A stretch of DNA of 64,000 nucleotides from Struthio camelus. Taxonomy: Eukaryota > Chordata > Aves > Struthioniformes > Struthionidae. The stretch covers positions 181,301,247 through 181,365,246 of the forward strand of contig NC_090942.1 of NCBI RefSeq assembly GCF_040807025.1. The letters are read 5' to 3'. The notes beneath the pieces were generated by a model. That model did not search any database and had not been told where the DNA came from. It worked only from the letters and a program-made list of their open reading frames with translations. Numbering within the stretch: the stretch's first letter is position 1; each line of letters starts with the position of its first letter. A program made the translations under genes and the position numbers. Shown here one piece after another: positions 1-11,214 of the stretch.

Positions 1-170
1 GGGCTCCGGAGCGCGAGAAGACTGCTCAGCGCGCGCGGGTTGACGTCGCTGCAGTGGAAGATGTGCACAGGGCCTTGCTTGTGCTGCGCTAGAATATGCT
101 GTTGGTCTAGGCAGACGGAGCGGTATAGGTGATGCTAGCGTGTGTCGTCTTTCTGCGTGATCTTGTCTCT

Positions 171-176
171 GAGTAG
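171..176 (+). promoter_or_regulatory. Tandem (NAGNAG) splice acceptor before exon 22
   Basis: GAGTAG gives two adjacent acceptors. Use of the second starts exon 22 at 177; use of the first adds one Arg codon and keeps the frame. The same hexamer precedes exon 22 at 21297-21302, 42459-42464 and 63603-63608. Confidence 0.6.
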
Positions 177-3100
177 AGCGGCAGAGCAGTTTCTGGCCAG
201 GACGGAACGCGTACCTACGGTGCCCAGCAAGACCAAAGGGACGCCCGGTGCCGCGTGTGCCTGTGAATGCAGGGCCATTGTGGATTTGGTGCTTGTGCCG
301 CTGGCTCACCACCACATGGCAATGGGCAACGATGCCAGAGCCCTTTATTACCTGCTGGAGTGCACGGCTGCCTACTTGCACGTCTCCGACAACTACCTGG
401 TGAGTCGCCCTGCTTGCCGGAGCCCACTGCACAAGGAGGCCTCTCAGTTGCCTTGTCCTGGGCAAACCGATTTTGCCATTGCACTAGGACGTGCCTCTGT
501 GGGGACTTGGGGCTGAACCGCTGGCGTCAGAGCCGGCCTTCTCCCCCTGTTTGCTTCTCCTGGGGCAAGGGAGGCAGGGCAGAGAAGCAGGACCTTTGCA
601 CAAGGCGCACGCGCCAGGAGGTGGTGCGAAGGAGCACTCGTGCCCGTGGGCTGTGTTAGGGTGGGCATCGCCAGGGGCAGATGTGTGCCCTCCTCAGAGA
701 GCTGCTGGAGGCAACTGGGAACGATGGGGCTGGATGCAGGCTCTGCACCGACGCTCACCTGCTCTCTGTGTGCTTGTTCCAAGGCCTTTATGAACCTGAA
801 GAAAGCAGAGGTTGTGAGGAGCTCAGCGGCTGAGAAAGCCGATGTGCTTCCCTGCTTTGAAGAAGCCACCTTCCTGAGCCTGAAAGGGGAGGTAAAGTGC
901 CAGGGAGGTTCTGAGGGCTCTCCTGGTGGGTGGAGTTGGACGCTTTTGTTGGGGGGTGGCGGCGGCGGCGATAGGCCTGGCGTTTTGAGGCACGGCCGCT
1001 ACCAGCGGCCTTTCCTGTGAGCGCTTCAGCCTCCGGCCAAAAGCGGTCGAGGCCCTCGGCCTTGGTTCAGGCAGAGCCTGGAAATGTGGTGCGTGCTCAG
1101 TCGGAGCCCTTTGGGACTGTCTGAAGAAGCCTTTCTCCTGTGCAGGTCTGCTACAACATGGGCTGCATGGACCTGGCAAAGAAGACGCTCAGCAAGGCAT
1201 TGAGCCTGCTGAAGAGAAAATTCCCCCTCACCTCAGCTGGCGTCGTCTTCCAGTTTCTGCTGGAGAAGTCAGAGCGTGCCTCCCACAGGAAGAACAGAGA
1301 GTCCTCCCTTCATCAAGAGGCAGGGTAAGAAGCCGAAGGGAAAGAGGAGGGAAGGAAGAGGCGTTTCCTGCGTGGTCCCGGGCACCTAGGCCCACACCTG
1401 CCTAGGCTTAAGCCCAGACTTTCCCTGAGCATAGGCGTTAGCACGGGGAAAGCTGCTGAGGGACCTGGAGGCTCCTGGGTGGGGGAGCGGGCACGTGTTG
1501 GCTTGTGGGGGGGGGTGGTGGGGGTGAGAGCAGAGAGATGTTCCCAGGGAGCACAGGCTGCAGAGGGGAAGGGAGCCGGCAGGGAGGAGCAGGACGTGGG
1601 CAGGGAGGGGTAAGTGGAGGGGAGGTGTGAGAACGAGGAAGCTCAGGGGTTGCAGCCAGGTGCAAGGCTGCCGTAGAACAAGCCTTTTCCTCGCGGTGCC
1701 CAGCTTTGCTTCGCCCTCCCTGGGCTGTAGTGCCAACCCGTTCCTGCTAGCAGCCATCTTTCCCTGGGGGTGCTTCTTGGCTCTGCCGCTTCCATGCCTG
1801 CAGCCCGGCCTGCATCAGCTGCCGCCCTGCTGGGAGCAGGTGCAGCTGCCTCCTCTGTCGCCCTGCTTCCCCTGGCCCTGCCTGACCTGGCACTGTGTAG
1901 CTAGTGGCTGTGGCCCAGCAGTTTCTCTTGTGTGGCAGGAGGGAGAGGCTGCCCTGGCTGTTCCGGCAGAGCCACTGCCTTTCCTTGCTGCGGCAGCTCT
2001 TCAGCCTGGAGGGCACTTCCAGCGGCCGGAGGCTCTCGCGCCTGGCAGCGCTCATGAAGGTCAACACGGCCGAGGAGTCTGAGGATGCGAGTCACGTGAG
2101 TGCCTCCTCTCTGCGGCAGCAGACGCGTTTCTGACATAGCTCCTTTCCCCTGGCCCGCCTAGAGTACCAGCAGGGTCTGCCCGGGGCGGCAAGAAGAGGC
2201 CAAACGCGACGGAGTGGTACCCGTCCCTGAACTTTGCTTTACAAACTTCCAGCAGACGTGCGTTGCTGCTCTTCTTGGTAGTCGCTCTCATGGCGTTTGT
2301 TTCGCCGTTGTAAGCGTTGGGCTGGTTGTGGCTTGAAGGCAGCACCCCGCTGGGGCCCTCGTCTCGCTGCGGCTGCAGTTAGCAGCGGCAGTCCTAAGAA
2401 CCGTTTGTCGTAGGGGTGAGAGCCCTGAGAGCAGAAGAGAAGAGAGCACCTGGCCGTTGGGTTTATGCCCTGAGCCGTCTAGGCCAGAGAGTCACCCTGG
2501 CGACATTCAGTCTTGTACAGTCTCCTGTCTGGACCGTTTTAGATCCTGTTGTCCTACATGGAATATGCGCGGTGCTGCCAGGACCTGGGCTGCCAGGAAG
2601 AGTGGCTGCAGTACGGGCGGGCGGCCATCCAGCTTAGCTCTGACGACGAGCTCTTTGGAGGAGGGGTATTAAAGGCTGCCAAATTTGCCCAGGCCCTGAG
2701 CCACCTGAACCTCAGCCTGGGGAATCTGCCCCTCTCTATCGACGTAGGTACGTACTGCCCCCGCTGCCTGCGAGAAGGCATCTCCGCCAAGGGAGCCTGT
2801 GCGAGCCTGCTGGTTTTCTTGGCAGGCTATCGCGCCAAGAGCCTGTGCATGGAGCTGGAGAGGCCCGACCTGGACTGCGAGGTCCTCGCCACGCTCTTTG
2901 CGGCGCTCTTTCTGCAGATGAGGTAATGCTGCTGCGGGACAGACTGCTGGTTGCGCAGGGTCAGGGGGCCACCTGAGATCCTTCTTGTGTCATTCTCTGC
3001 ACGCAGCAAAGAGGGCTGCTTGGTTTCTTATTGGATACTCGCTGGCCGTATGGACGCTGGTAAATTAAACAATGCCAAGGGCCGTGGCTGGCTGTTTGGG

Positions 3101-6100
3101 AGCGTGAGTGTGTGCTGTGAAATTGCTGGAACAGTTGCTGGCTCGGTTCTGGCCCTTGCCAGGTAGCGCTTGCCCCAGGCAATTCCCAGGCCTGGTTTAG
3201 GAGCGAGCCTAGCGCAGGGAGGCGCTCGTTGTGTTTGGGGCGCTAGCCACGTTTGGTTGGGTGGACGCGGGCCTTTCCACGCCACGCGGCACCGGTGCCC
3301 GAGACGGCAGTCGTCCAGGGGGAGGTCTCGAGAGGAGCAGTTTCTGAAGCAAACGCGTTGTCTGGGCGAGTGCGGAGGGCAGTGGGGAGCTGTGCGTGCT
3401 CTTTGGCCTGCTTTTCCTGACAAAGACTTGGATGGAAAGGGGAGTAGCTCTGCTCCTGGGCCAATGGGAAAGCACTGGCTGCATGGGAAGGATGCCTGAG
3501 TTTTGCTCCGGGCCTTGCCGTTTGGGCCGGGGTCACTGCAGCCTTTCTCCGGAGACTTGTTGCCAAAAGATGAACAACTGTCTGCTGGAGAAACTCTGAT
3601 GGCCTTGCCAGAAAGAGCAGCGCAGGGAGAGCGGGATGATGGGAAGGGGAGCGGGCAGCGTCCGGAGGTGGTGACTGGGCTCCCACCCCACGGAGAGGCT
3701 CCATGGCGGCTCGCTGTGCTCCTCCGCAGGTACCCAGAATGTGAGGAAGTGCTGCGCAGGCTCGAGAAGCAGGTGGCTGCAGAGCACAGCATCATTGGGC
3801 AGGCATACTTCTTCTCCTGCTGCTTAGACCTGTTGCTTTACGCTGGTAAGTGCTCAGTGAGGAGGGCCCCAGAGAGCCAGGAGGCTTGCAAAGATGCTTT
3901 TTCTCCTGCTACAACACGGGCGCCAGAGCCTCCAGCCATGCTTTCACTTCCTGGGCCGAGTCCTGGGCTATTTGGCTCTGGGTGTGTCTTTGTCTGTCTT
4001 TCCTGCCTGCCCTGTCTTTGTTTGCATGTTCTACACGTGATCCCAGAGTGATTTCAAAATGCTTGCAATTTCCCTCTTTGCTTCCCGCGTTTTGAGATTC
4101 CCCTTTCTGAAACCTCTTCCCAGGCTCACTCTGCTCTGGCTCCTGGGGAAGCGGGCGGGCATAGCAGTGCTGGGATGTGCCTGACCAGGAGGCATCTAAC
4201 AGCCTACGCTCCGGAGTGGCTGTCGCTTGCTGGTCAATGGCAGCGTGTCTCTGCCAGCGCTCGAAAGCTGCTGAAGAAAAGGGAATAGCTATCTGTGTGG
4301 CGCTTGACTAGCCCTGAGGAGCTAGGCTAGAACTCCAGCCCCTGCCTTGTTCCTGTTTGGTTTTTGCTTGCTCTCTGAGTGGTTTACCTGCCCAGAAATT
4401 CTCCAGCTGTGCTTCAGCTTTGTCCTGCTACGAATGCCCGAGGGAAAACAAGGCAGCGGAGGGCGGCACTGCTTCTCTGCGATGCATTTGTATTACAGGC
4501 TGGGAGTACAAGTCATTTGAAGAGTGCAGGAGCTTCGTTGAGCGGAACGAAGCAAACCGCATCCTCAGCTCGCACAACAGCATCCTGCTTGGACTGTATT
4601 CGTCCCTGGCTCTTTGGTAAGTTACAGAGGTGCTTAGACTGGCGACAGGCCCAGGCAGTGGTTCTGGCAGGGGAGGTGGGAGCTCTGGGCCTGTCGTGTC
4701 CCCCGTGCCCTGTCCAACAAGGCGGCCGTCGCTGGGGTGTAGAGTACTTGATCAAGTACTCTACAAAACGTGTGTGTGTGTGTGTGTTTCTCTCTGGATG
4801 GTGTAGGTTTGGAAGGCTTGGGCAGTGGGCCGACTTCCAGAAGCCCTTTGAAAAGGCCAAGAGGCTGCTGAAGAGAGCTGACGCCTCCGTTTTGGCCACC
4901 CAAGCATGCAGCCGGCTCCTGGAGTGCTACACGCTGGTGCTGCGGAACGACCTTGAGCGCAGCTCGGCGAGGGCCCGGGAGAGCCGCAGCAGGGCTCTAA
5001 GGGTGAGGGAAGAGGAGGAAGGGGGTGTGCATGCTGTGAGGGGACTCTAGGGAAAGCTGTGTTGCGAGCAGCAGTGGATTGGCAAGGCCGGGGCGAAGGA
5101 GCCGTGCTGGGATGGAGCCAGGCTAGAGGCGGAGTGTAGTAGTGGGTTAGAGAGGAACATGGCAAGAGGCTGCTCCCCCATGGGGCGGCAGCAAGAGGTG
5201 GTAGAGAAGGCAGTGAGGTGACGGGGGTCTTCCCGGGCACGTGAGGATTCCCTTGTGGGAGTGGGAATGGGAATGGGAATGGCCTGCAAGACAGGAGAAG
5301 AGACTTGCACAGCCATGAGCTAGCTAGTGAGCCCTGCTGAAATGCCTGCTGCATGTGAGGGCTTATGGCTCGGGAGAGACTTGTGTGGTATCTCAGCCTT
5401 GCTAGCTGCGTGCTCCTTGTGCCTTTGCGGCTGCTTTCCCCTTTGGGGAACAGGTGCAGTCCTCAGTGCCAAGCCATCGCCCAGCTCGATGACTTCTGCT
5501 GACGTGCCTCTCCATTGTTCTCTCGGTAGCTTGCGGAAGAGGTTTTTGCTCGGTGCTCTACAAGCCCCGTCTTCTACCCCAGAGCCTACCATCTGAAAGC
5601 GTACGTTTTCTGCATGCTGGGTAACAAAGACCAGAGCCTGTGGTGCCTCAGGCAGGGCCTCCAAGCCTGTGAAGTGAACGGCAACCTCCTGGAGAAGACT
5701 TGGCTGGAGATGAGCGCTGTAAGTGGATCCTCTTTGCCTCTGAGTTGCTCCCTGGGCAGAGGCTTGGCATGCCCTAGGAGAGGGTGGCGCGGACCGTACT
5801 CCGGCAGGTCCACGTAGGGAAAGCCCCCAGCGAGCTTCAGGAGCGTGTGCTGAAAGTCCTTGGCGAGCTGGTAGGGGCTGCTAGCCCTCCTCAGCAGGAG
5901 GGCAGTGGCAGCTGCGATGCCCTTCCCTCAGGAGGGGCTGGAAGGACACGCGAGGGAGCAGCACGCGCTGCAGCACGCCGCTCCTTCCCAGCATCTCTGC
6001 TGGGCTGAGGAGCGGTGGAGTGGAATCTCTGCCTCTCCCTTGAGCCAGCTCTGGGAGCCAGCCTGAACCTGTGAGGAGGCTTCCTTTGCGTTCCCTCTCC

Positions 6101-6407
6101 TTGCCCTCCCTGATAGGCTTTTGCAGCACGGCAGATTGGGTGATGGGTGGAAGAAGCTACTGCGAGAGGCCTCGCTTGCCTTCCCGGACCGCTCGGGGGA
6201 CCTCCCGTTCTTCGCGGCTCTCACTTGGGCTTTTGTTTTCCTCAGGAGCGGTGGTTCACTGGCAAGGGCCCCGTGGGAGACTTGTGGCTGGAGACAGCGC
6301 CACGTTTTCCCCAGCTGAAGCAAGCAAAGCCTGAAGTCTGTAGCTCCAGGTACCTGCTGAAGCTGCCAGCACGGCCGAGCGAGGATGCTCTTCCAGGGAT
6401 TAAATAA
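177..6407 (+). CDS. ADCY10: Gene A: ADCY10-like soluble adenylyl cyclase, 3' exons 22-32 only
   Basis: Coding exons: 177-399, 784-891, 1146-1324, 1939-2095, 2543-2747, 2826-2922, 3730-3845, 4499-4616, 4807-5002, 5530-5718, 6246-6407 (stop TAA 6405-6407). The 5' exons lie left of the window. This is the C-terminal half, which in ADCY10 is a TPR-like helical region of unclear role. It was recognised by match to human ADCY10: VLVPLAHHHMAMG (human VILPLAHHFLALG), RALYYLLE (human KALYYFLE), ILLGLYSSLALW (human LLLGLYSSVAIW), and VFYPRAYHLKAYVFCMLG (human VFYPRLYHLMAYVCILMG). All introns are GT...AG and the frame stays open to the stop. Compared with B and C it encodes Thr rather than Ala at residue 1097 (codon 364-366), as does D. 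The orthologous family is clear; the symbol is by similarity, since there are at least four loci here. Confidence 0.9.
4738..4765. repeat. 28-bp perfect palindrome, gene A intron 29
   Basis: Half-site TGTAGAGTACTTGA followed directly by its exact reverse complement, no spacer. It sits four bases before the GT tract and about 40 bases before exon 30. Confidence 0.9.
4770..4787. repeat. (GT)9 microsatellite, gene A intron 29
   Basis: Nine GT copies between the palindrome and the splice acceptor of exon 30 (4807). It is the shortest allele in the array. Confidence 0.95.
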
Positions 6408-6408
6408 A
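6399..6408 (+). terminator. Gene A poly(A) signals overlapping the stop codon
   Basis: ATTAAA (6399-6404) and AATAAA (6403-6408) overlap each other and the TAA stop (6405-6407). If used, cleavage 10-30 bases on would leave a 3' UTR of only a few tens of bases; a GT-rich stretch near 6430 could be the downstream element. No other AATAAA was noticed in the spacer. Confidence 0.7.
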
Positions 6409-8547
6409 GAAACACTGCCATCATCTCAGCGTTCTGTATGGCATAGTCACAGAGCACAGCAAGAGGACGCTGAAGGCGTGCCATGAGAGTCTCTGGCGTG
6501 TGGTTTATTGGGAAAGCTAGGCTGCGGGGAAGCCACCACCCCCGTTGTTAGTGCTCACAAGAGTCGAGGGCTGTAAAGCAGCGCAAGAAATTCTCTCCCC
6601 CTCGCCCTAGTGCAGGTCCCTGTGGCGCTGTGTAAGCACTCGAGCCGGCTGCAGGAGGAGCTTGGCCCTGGTGTAGGGCCAAGTGGTTGCTGAGGTGGGG
6701 AGGGTGGGAGGGTGTTTTTCTGCAAGCGGGACTGGTTTGAAGTGTTCCCCAGTCAGAAAAGTCAACAGCACTAGCGGCCTCATCCTGTTCCCCTCTCTGG
6801 TTGATGCGGATGAAAGCTCCTTAGTGGAGAATGGATGTACGTGTGTCCATATAGAAGTAGCCAAGAGGGATGCCCCTGTGGGCAAGGGCGCTGCTTGTGC
6901 TGGGGTCCCCCCAGCTCCCAGCTGAGCTTGCCTTGGGGAGCAGCCAGCCCTTGCTGCTCACTGACAAGAGAGACCATTGGCCTAGGCGTCCTCACGCTGC
7001 TGCGCGCTCTTCCTGAGGAGGCAGAGCAAGCCTGCTCGGTCGGCCTGCATCATCAGTCTCCCATACGGGTGACCGCTTTGCCTGCCTCGTGGGAAGGAGG
7101 AAGGAGGAAGCGTGTGAGCTGGGCTGGCAAGCAGCGTTCCGAACCTGGGCCTGGCTCGGTGTGTGTGCCTGGCTGTCGCCAGCAGGTTGCAGTTGGGTGT
7201 GCTAGGTGCAAGTGACTTGTGCTTGCTTGGGAGACTTTTGTGGGCCCCGAGGCAGCAGGGGGAGCCTTCTGGAGGCAAGAAGAGAGACCATCTTGGTAGC
7301 CTGTCTCTGAGTGCTGAGGCAGCAGGAAAGAAGGCAGGCTGGTTTCTGCTGTCAAGTGCTCTGCTGTTTGAGGTCAGCAGCGCAAGGGCACAGGCTCGTC
7401 TAAAGCACCTGGTCCCCCAGGCCTGGGAGGGGCTGGTGCTCCCTCGCCTGGTCATTGCCTGAGGGAGAGGCACTGACAGTGCCAGAGGGACACTGGAGGC
7501 TGCCTGGGCAAGCAGCCGCTGAGTGTCACCGTGTGCCAGGCATGCCAACTCGTGCAGCTGCTCCTCTGCGCGACTGGGGAGAAGGGCAGCTTTGGCGTGC
7601 ACGGAGCGTGGCCTTGGCTGCTAGCCCTCGTCCCCCGTAGAGCCCGGCTCTCCTCAGTGCTGCTGCTTTGGTGGCAGGGAGAGTTGTGTGGCTCGGGGCA
7701 GCGGCTAAGGTGGACGGGGAGCTGCCTTTGCCTAGCCGGAGGCAGGTGCCCTGCGTGAGCCAGGGTGCCCAGCGTGGCTCTGTTTCCCTGGGGCATGCAA
7801 GGTTTACAACAGCGTTCTCCCTCGGAGCAGGGACCTGGAGCTGCCTCCTGCTGCGGCTTTTGACTTTGTCTTGCCCTCTCTGATAGGCCGGTGCGCCGTG
7901 GTCCTGGCCCAGCCCTGTCCATCTCCTGCCGGCCTCCCCCAGGAGCCGTGCGGATGGAGGTTGGCTGTGTCCCCCGCTCCCGCCCCGGAAAAGCCCCACT
8001 TCTTTTTTGCAAAGAAATACAAGTCCTCCGAGCAGCCCTGGAAACGCCCAGCTGCGTGCTGCAGTGGCCGTGCTTTTGGGGAAGCCTGGGCTGCTGGCTG
8101 TCAGCATGTCTGTTAGGCCCTTTGCGCTTGGGAACGTGGGAACCAGCTGCTGTTTCGGCCACGGGTGGAGGTCAGTCGCTGTGCGAGCCTCCTTCAGCTC
8201 TGTACGGGAGACAACTGCGTCGCACTAGCCACATCTGAGCAACCGGCTCGGCGTAAGGAGGGAGCTGGGGTAGCTTCCCGGCAGTTGCTGGGTAAGCGGT
8301 GCCTTGCAGAGGCTGTCACTGTTAGCTGGATCAGCGTACGCAACAGTGTACAGGTAAATGATGACACGCGGCCAATGTCACTGTGACCCGATTGTGACCC
8401 CCCCCCCGGCCCCTTGGTGACAGAGGGCCAGCCGCGCCTCCCCAAGGCCAGTGCGCAACGCTGTGCAGTGGTGTCTGGTCGTCCTCCCTGGTGGGCACGG
8501 TGGGTCGTCTTGTACTGAGGTACCGCAGGTACCCCAGGGCGCTGACG
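6409..8547 (+). promoter_or_regulatory. Spacer A-B, presumed promoter of gene B
   Basis: About 2.1 kb with no recognisable gene. It holds the gene A 3' end, a hairpin and G-quadruplex motif (6661-6712), then unremarkable GC-rich DNA. Near the start codon there is a CCAAT (8372-8376), two TGTGACCC copies just downstream, a run of ten C, and paired GGTACC sites close to 8520-8535. No TATA box was seen. Promoter function is inferred from position only; the transcription start is unknown. Confidence 0.5.
6661..6712 (+). other. Perfect hairpin plus G-quadruplex motif downstream of gene A
   Basis: CTTGGCCCT (6661-6669) and AGGGCCAAG (6675-6683) form a perfect 9-bp stem with a 5-base loop. Fifteen bases later four GGG runs with single-base loops (6698-6712) make a compact G-quadruplex motif. 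It lies about 250-300 bases past the poly(A) signal. Confidence 0.75.
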
Positions 8548-11214
8548 ATGTCTTGTGCCTGGGAGCGAAGGTCAAAGCACTGCTCAGAACTGGGGGAAGT
8601 AGCTGCTTACGTCCCCGACCTGCTTTTGTCTGAGGACTTGAAGCAGGAGAACCGTTGCGTTCAGAACTTCCACGGAGTGCTGCTCTTTGCGGATGTGTCA
8701 GGTGGGTCAAAGCGTTATGAAGGGCGGGCACTGAGGAGGAGTCACCGACCCGAGCCGTTGGGACTTAGCGGGCCTTTTGGAGCCCTGGTCGTCCCGCCTG
8801 TGGTAGAGAAGGGGTCAAAGGAGATGTCGTTTGCTGCTGAGGTCTTCCGCTTTGGGGAAGTAGCGCTCGGACGTAGCCGAGGTCACAGCCCGGGGGCGGT
8901 CTTTGCTGCCAGCCGCACTGCGGCCTGCTTGTGGTCACCCGTCTGCTCAGAGCAGTGTGCGTAGGGAGCTCTGAGGCTGCCGGAGCAGCAGCTTGGGCCC
9001 GCGCTGTTGACTGCAGTGCTCTCTCCGGAGCTTTGGGGAGGTGTGAGGTGGGCCAGGCTCTGGCTCATGGAGGCCTGGGAGAGGAGGCCTGGCTGCCTTG
9101 CCTCACCCTTGTTAGTCTTTGTCAGGGCAAACTTGGAGGAGCAGCTGCTGCGCAGAGGAGCTGGCTTGCCAGGTGCTGCGTTAGTTGGCAAAGGCCTCCC
9201 GGGCTTTCTAGCTAAGGGTGTTGCCTGGCTGTAGGCAAGAGGGGAGGCAGCCGGGGGACGTGCTGGAGGGTGGCAGCCAAGTGCAGGAGCTAGGCGTAAC
9301 GGGTAGGTGTGAGCATGGGGAAGGCGCCCGTCAGCGAGCGCTCAGAAGCGCGGGTGGAATTAGAGGGCTGTGCCCGCTGTCAGGGGCGCGCCCGGGTTCT
9401 CCCGGAGCGTGGTTCTCTTGGCTGGCTGAAAGCGACGTGGAAAGTGCCAGGTCCTTCGGCCCCGTGGACGCGTCCTGATTTCTTTGTGCCTGTGTGTCCC
9501 TGTTGCAGGTTTCACTGCTCTGACAGAGAAATTCAGCCAGAGCATCAGCAGAGAGCGGGGTGCGGATGAGGTCACGCAAACCCTCAATCGCTACATGGGT
9601 GACATTTTGGAGGGTAAGTGCCGTTCTGCAGGACTGTGTGGGATTGGGCCACGACGAGAGAGAGGTGCTGGGCAGCCTGCTGCTGCTGCTGCCGCCGCCT
9701 CCTCCTTGCGCGGGCTGGAGGTTCCCATGGGGCTGAGAGCAGCCGAGAGCAGCTGGGCTCTTCTGGCAGGTGCTTTCTGCTCCCCACGAAGACTAAGGAG
9801 GTGCCCGCTTTCTCAGCACCCACCCTTGGCCTTGTGGAGTGACCGCTGTTCAGTGATGGAGGAAGATTTTGCTGGTGTTGGGGCGCAGGGGGGAGCGGGG
9901 GCATCTAGCCAGTGTTAGTGCCCAAATGAGCCGGGGATGGGGGCGCTGACCAAAGTGTGCATTACTTTCCCTGGGGCCTTGTCACAGGGCACAGTAGTGT
10001 AGGTCCCAGGGCTGTGGTCCCTGTGAGCAGTGCAGCTGCTACGTTTGCTAAGTTGTGCCCCCAAAGCACCGCTGCTCTTGTGCTGCTGTCTGAGCAGAGC
10101 GGCTTGTCCTGCGGCCTTCCTGAAGAAGGCCTAGCTGCAACTCTTGTTGTGCTTTTTTTTTTCGCTCCGCAGAGCTGCTGGCTTTTGGTGGAGACATCTT
10201 GAAGTTTGCAGGTACGTGTGCGTAAAAGAGACGTGGCCTCGTCTGCTGCAGCTGCAGACGAGTGCTAGGGGAGAGGGGAGACAGAGCCGCGAGCTGGCAG
10301 AGCCCCGAGGGGTGGCTCTGCTGGCACGCAGGTGCCCAGGGGGAGCTGCCGTCCCGGGCCCTGGCGGCGTGGCTGCAGTTGTAGCTGGCGGGGCAGAGGG
10401 GGAGGTGTGCCTGTGGCCAGGGTGCTGTAGTTGAGGAGGATGCCTTCACCCAAACGCGTTTTCCCTGGCACGCCTGCTGGCTTCCGCTGCCCCGGCAGGT
10501 GGGTGCAGGTCAGGGAGCGTCAGGTGTCACGAGAGCCGTCCCTGTCCCCTTGCTTTCCCCAGGGGATGCTGTGCTGGTGCTGTGGAGAGCAAAGCACACG
10601 CAGCTGAGGGACACCATCAGCCTGGTGCTGCAGTGTAGCCAGCAAATCCAGGAGAAGTACAGGATCCGTGAGACGGACGTGGGTCTGAAGCTCCGACTGA
10701 AGATAGGTACGGGGAGTGCCGGATTAGGCTGCTGCGCGTTCTCAGGCAGGCGTTCACGAGCTGCCTGCATGCAAAGTGAGCCGGTGGCCGGCCAACGTGC
10801 CGGTGTGGGGCCCCTGATGAGGACCCCCTCCCCGGCCATGATCAGTCCTGAATCCATAAAGTGGGTGCTTCGCCTGCACTCGAAGCAGTTGAGCGGGAAG
10901 AGCCCGGCTCCAGGGCTGAGCTTCAAAGTTGGCCTGGGAGGAGCTGAGCTGTGGCGGGCTGTGGAGGTAAAAATGCTCTCTGCATCAGTTGTGCTTGTCT
11001 CTCACCAGGGATCTCTGCAGGGCATATGTCCCTCCTGACTGTTGGAGACAAAAAGCAGCAGCACTTCCTGATCCTTGGCCAGGCCGTGGGTGAAGTGTGG
11101 CAGGCCCAAAACCTTGCCAATGCAAGTGACGTGATCCTGTCACCCAGCTGCTGGGAGCTCTGTAACCAGAACAAGATCAAGACCAAGAGACTTAAAGGCC
11201 AAAGCGCTGTGAAG
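8548..11214 (+). other. Gene B exons 1-5: class III cyclase domain C1
   Basis: Residues 1-216. The first metal-binding Asp is D49 in LLFADVSGFT (human D47, FVDISGFT). The second is D101 in DILKFAGDA (human D99); K97 matches human K95 of the bicarbonate site. K146 in LKIG matches human K144. The other bicarbonate ligand, human R176, is W178 here (codon 11098-11100, in AVGEVWQAQN; human AVDDVRLAQN). K97 is in a 39-nt microexon (10173-10211) and D101 in the next exon. Human residue roles come from published sAC structures; the alignment was made by eye. Confidence 0.88.

Noticed and set aside
41-47. CRE-like TGACGTC
   Set aside because: Falls in intron 21, far from any start of transcription; a 7-mer is expected by chance in this much sequence.
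3028-3795. Minus-strand open frame of 255 codons (recurs in every unit)
   Set aside because: It lies over introns and exon 28 of the cyclase gene, has a Ser/Pro/Arg-rich composition typical of GC-rich antisense frames, and matches no family I know. Its recurrence only reflects duplication.
5264-5282. Three GGGAAT repeats, telomere-like
   Set aside because: Not the vertebrate TTAGGG repeat, and only three copies, within intron 30.
7452-8162. Minus-strand 236-codon frame in the spacer, a possible divergent gene
   Set aside because: No recognisable domain; present in all spacers but these are near-identical by recent duplication, so openness is weak evidence.
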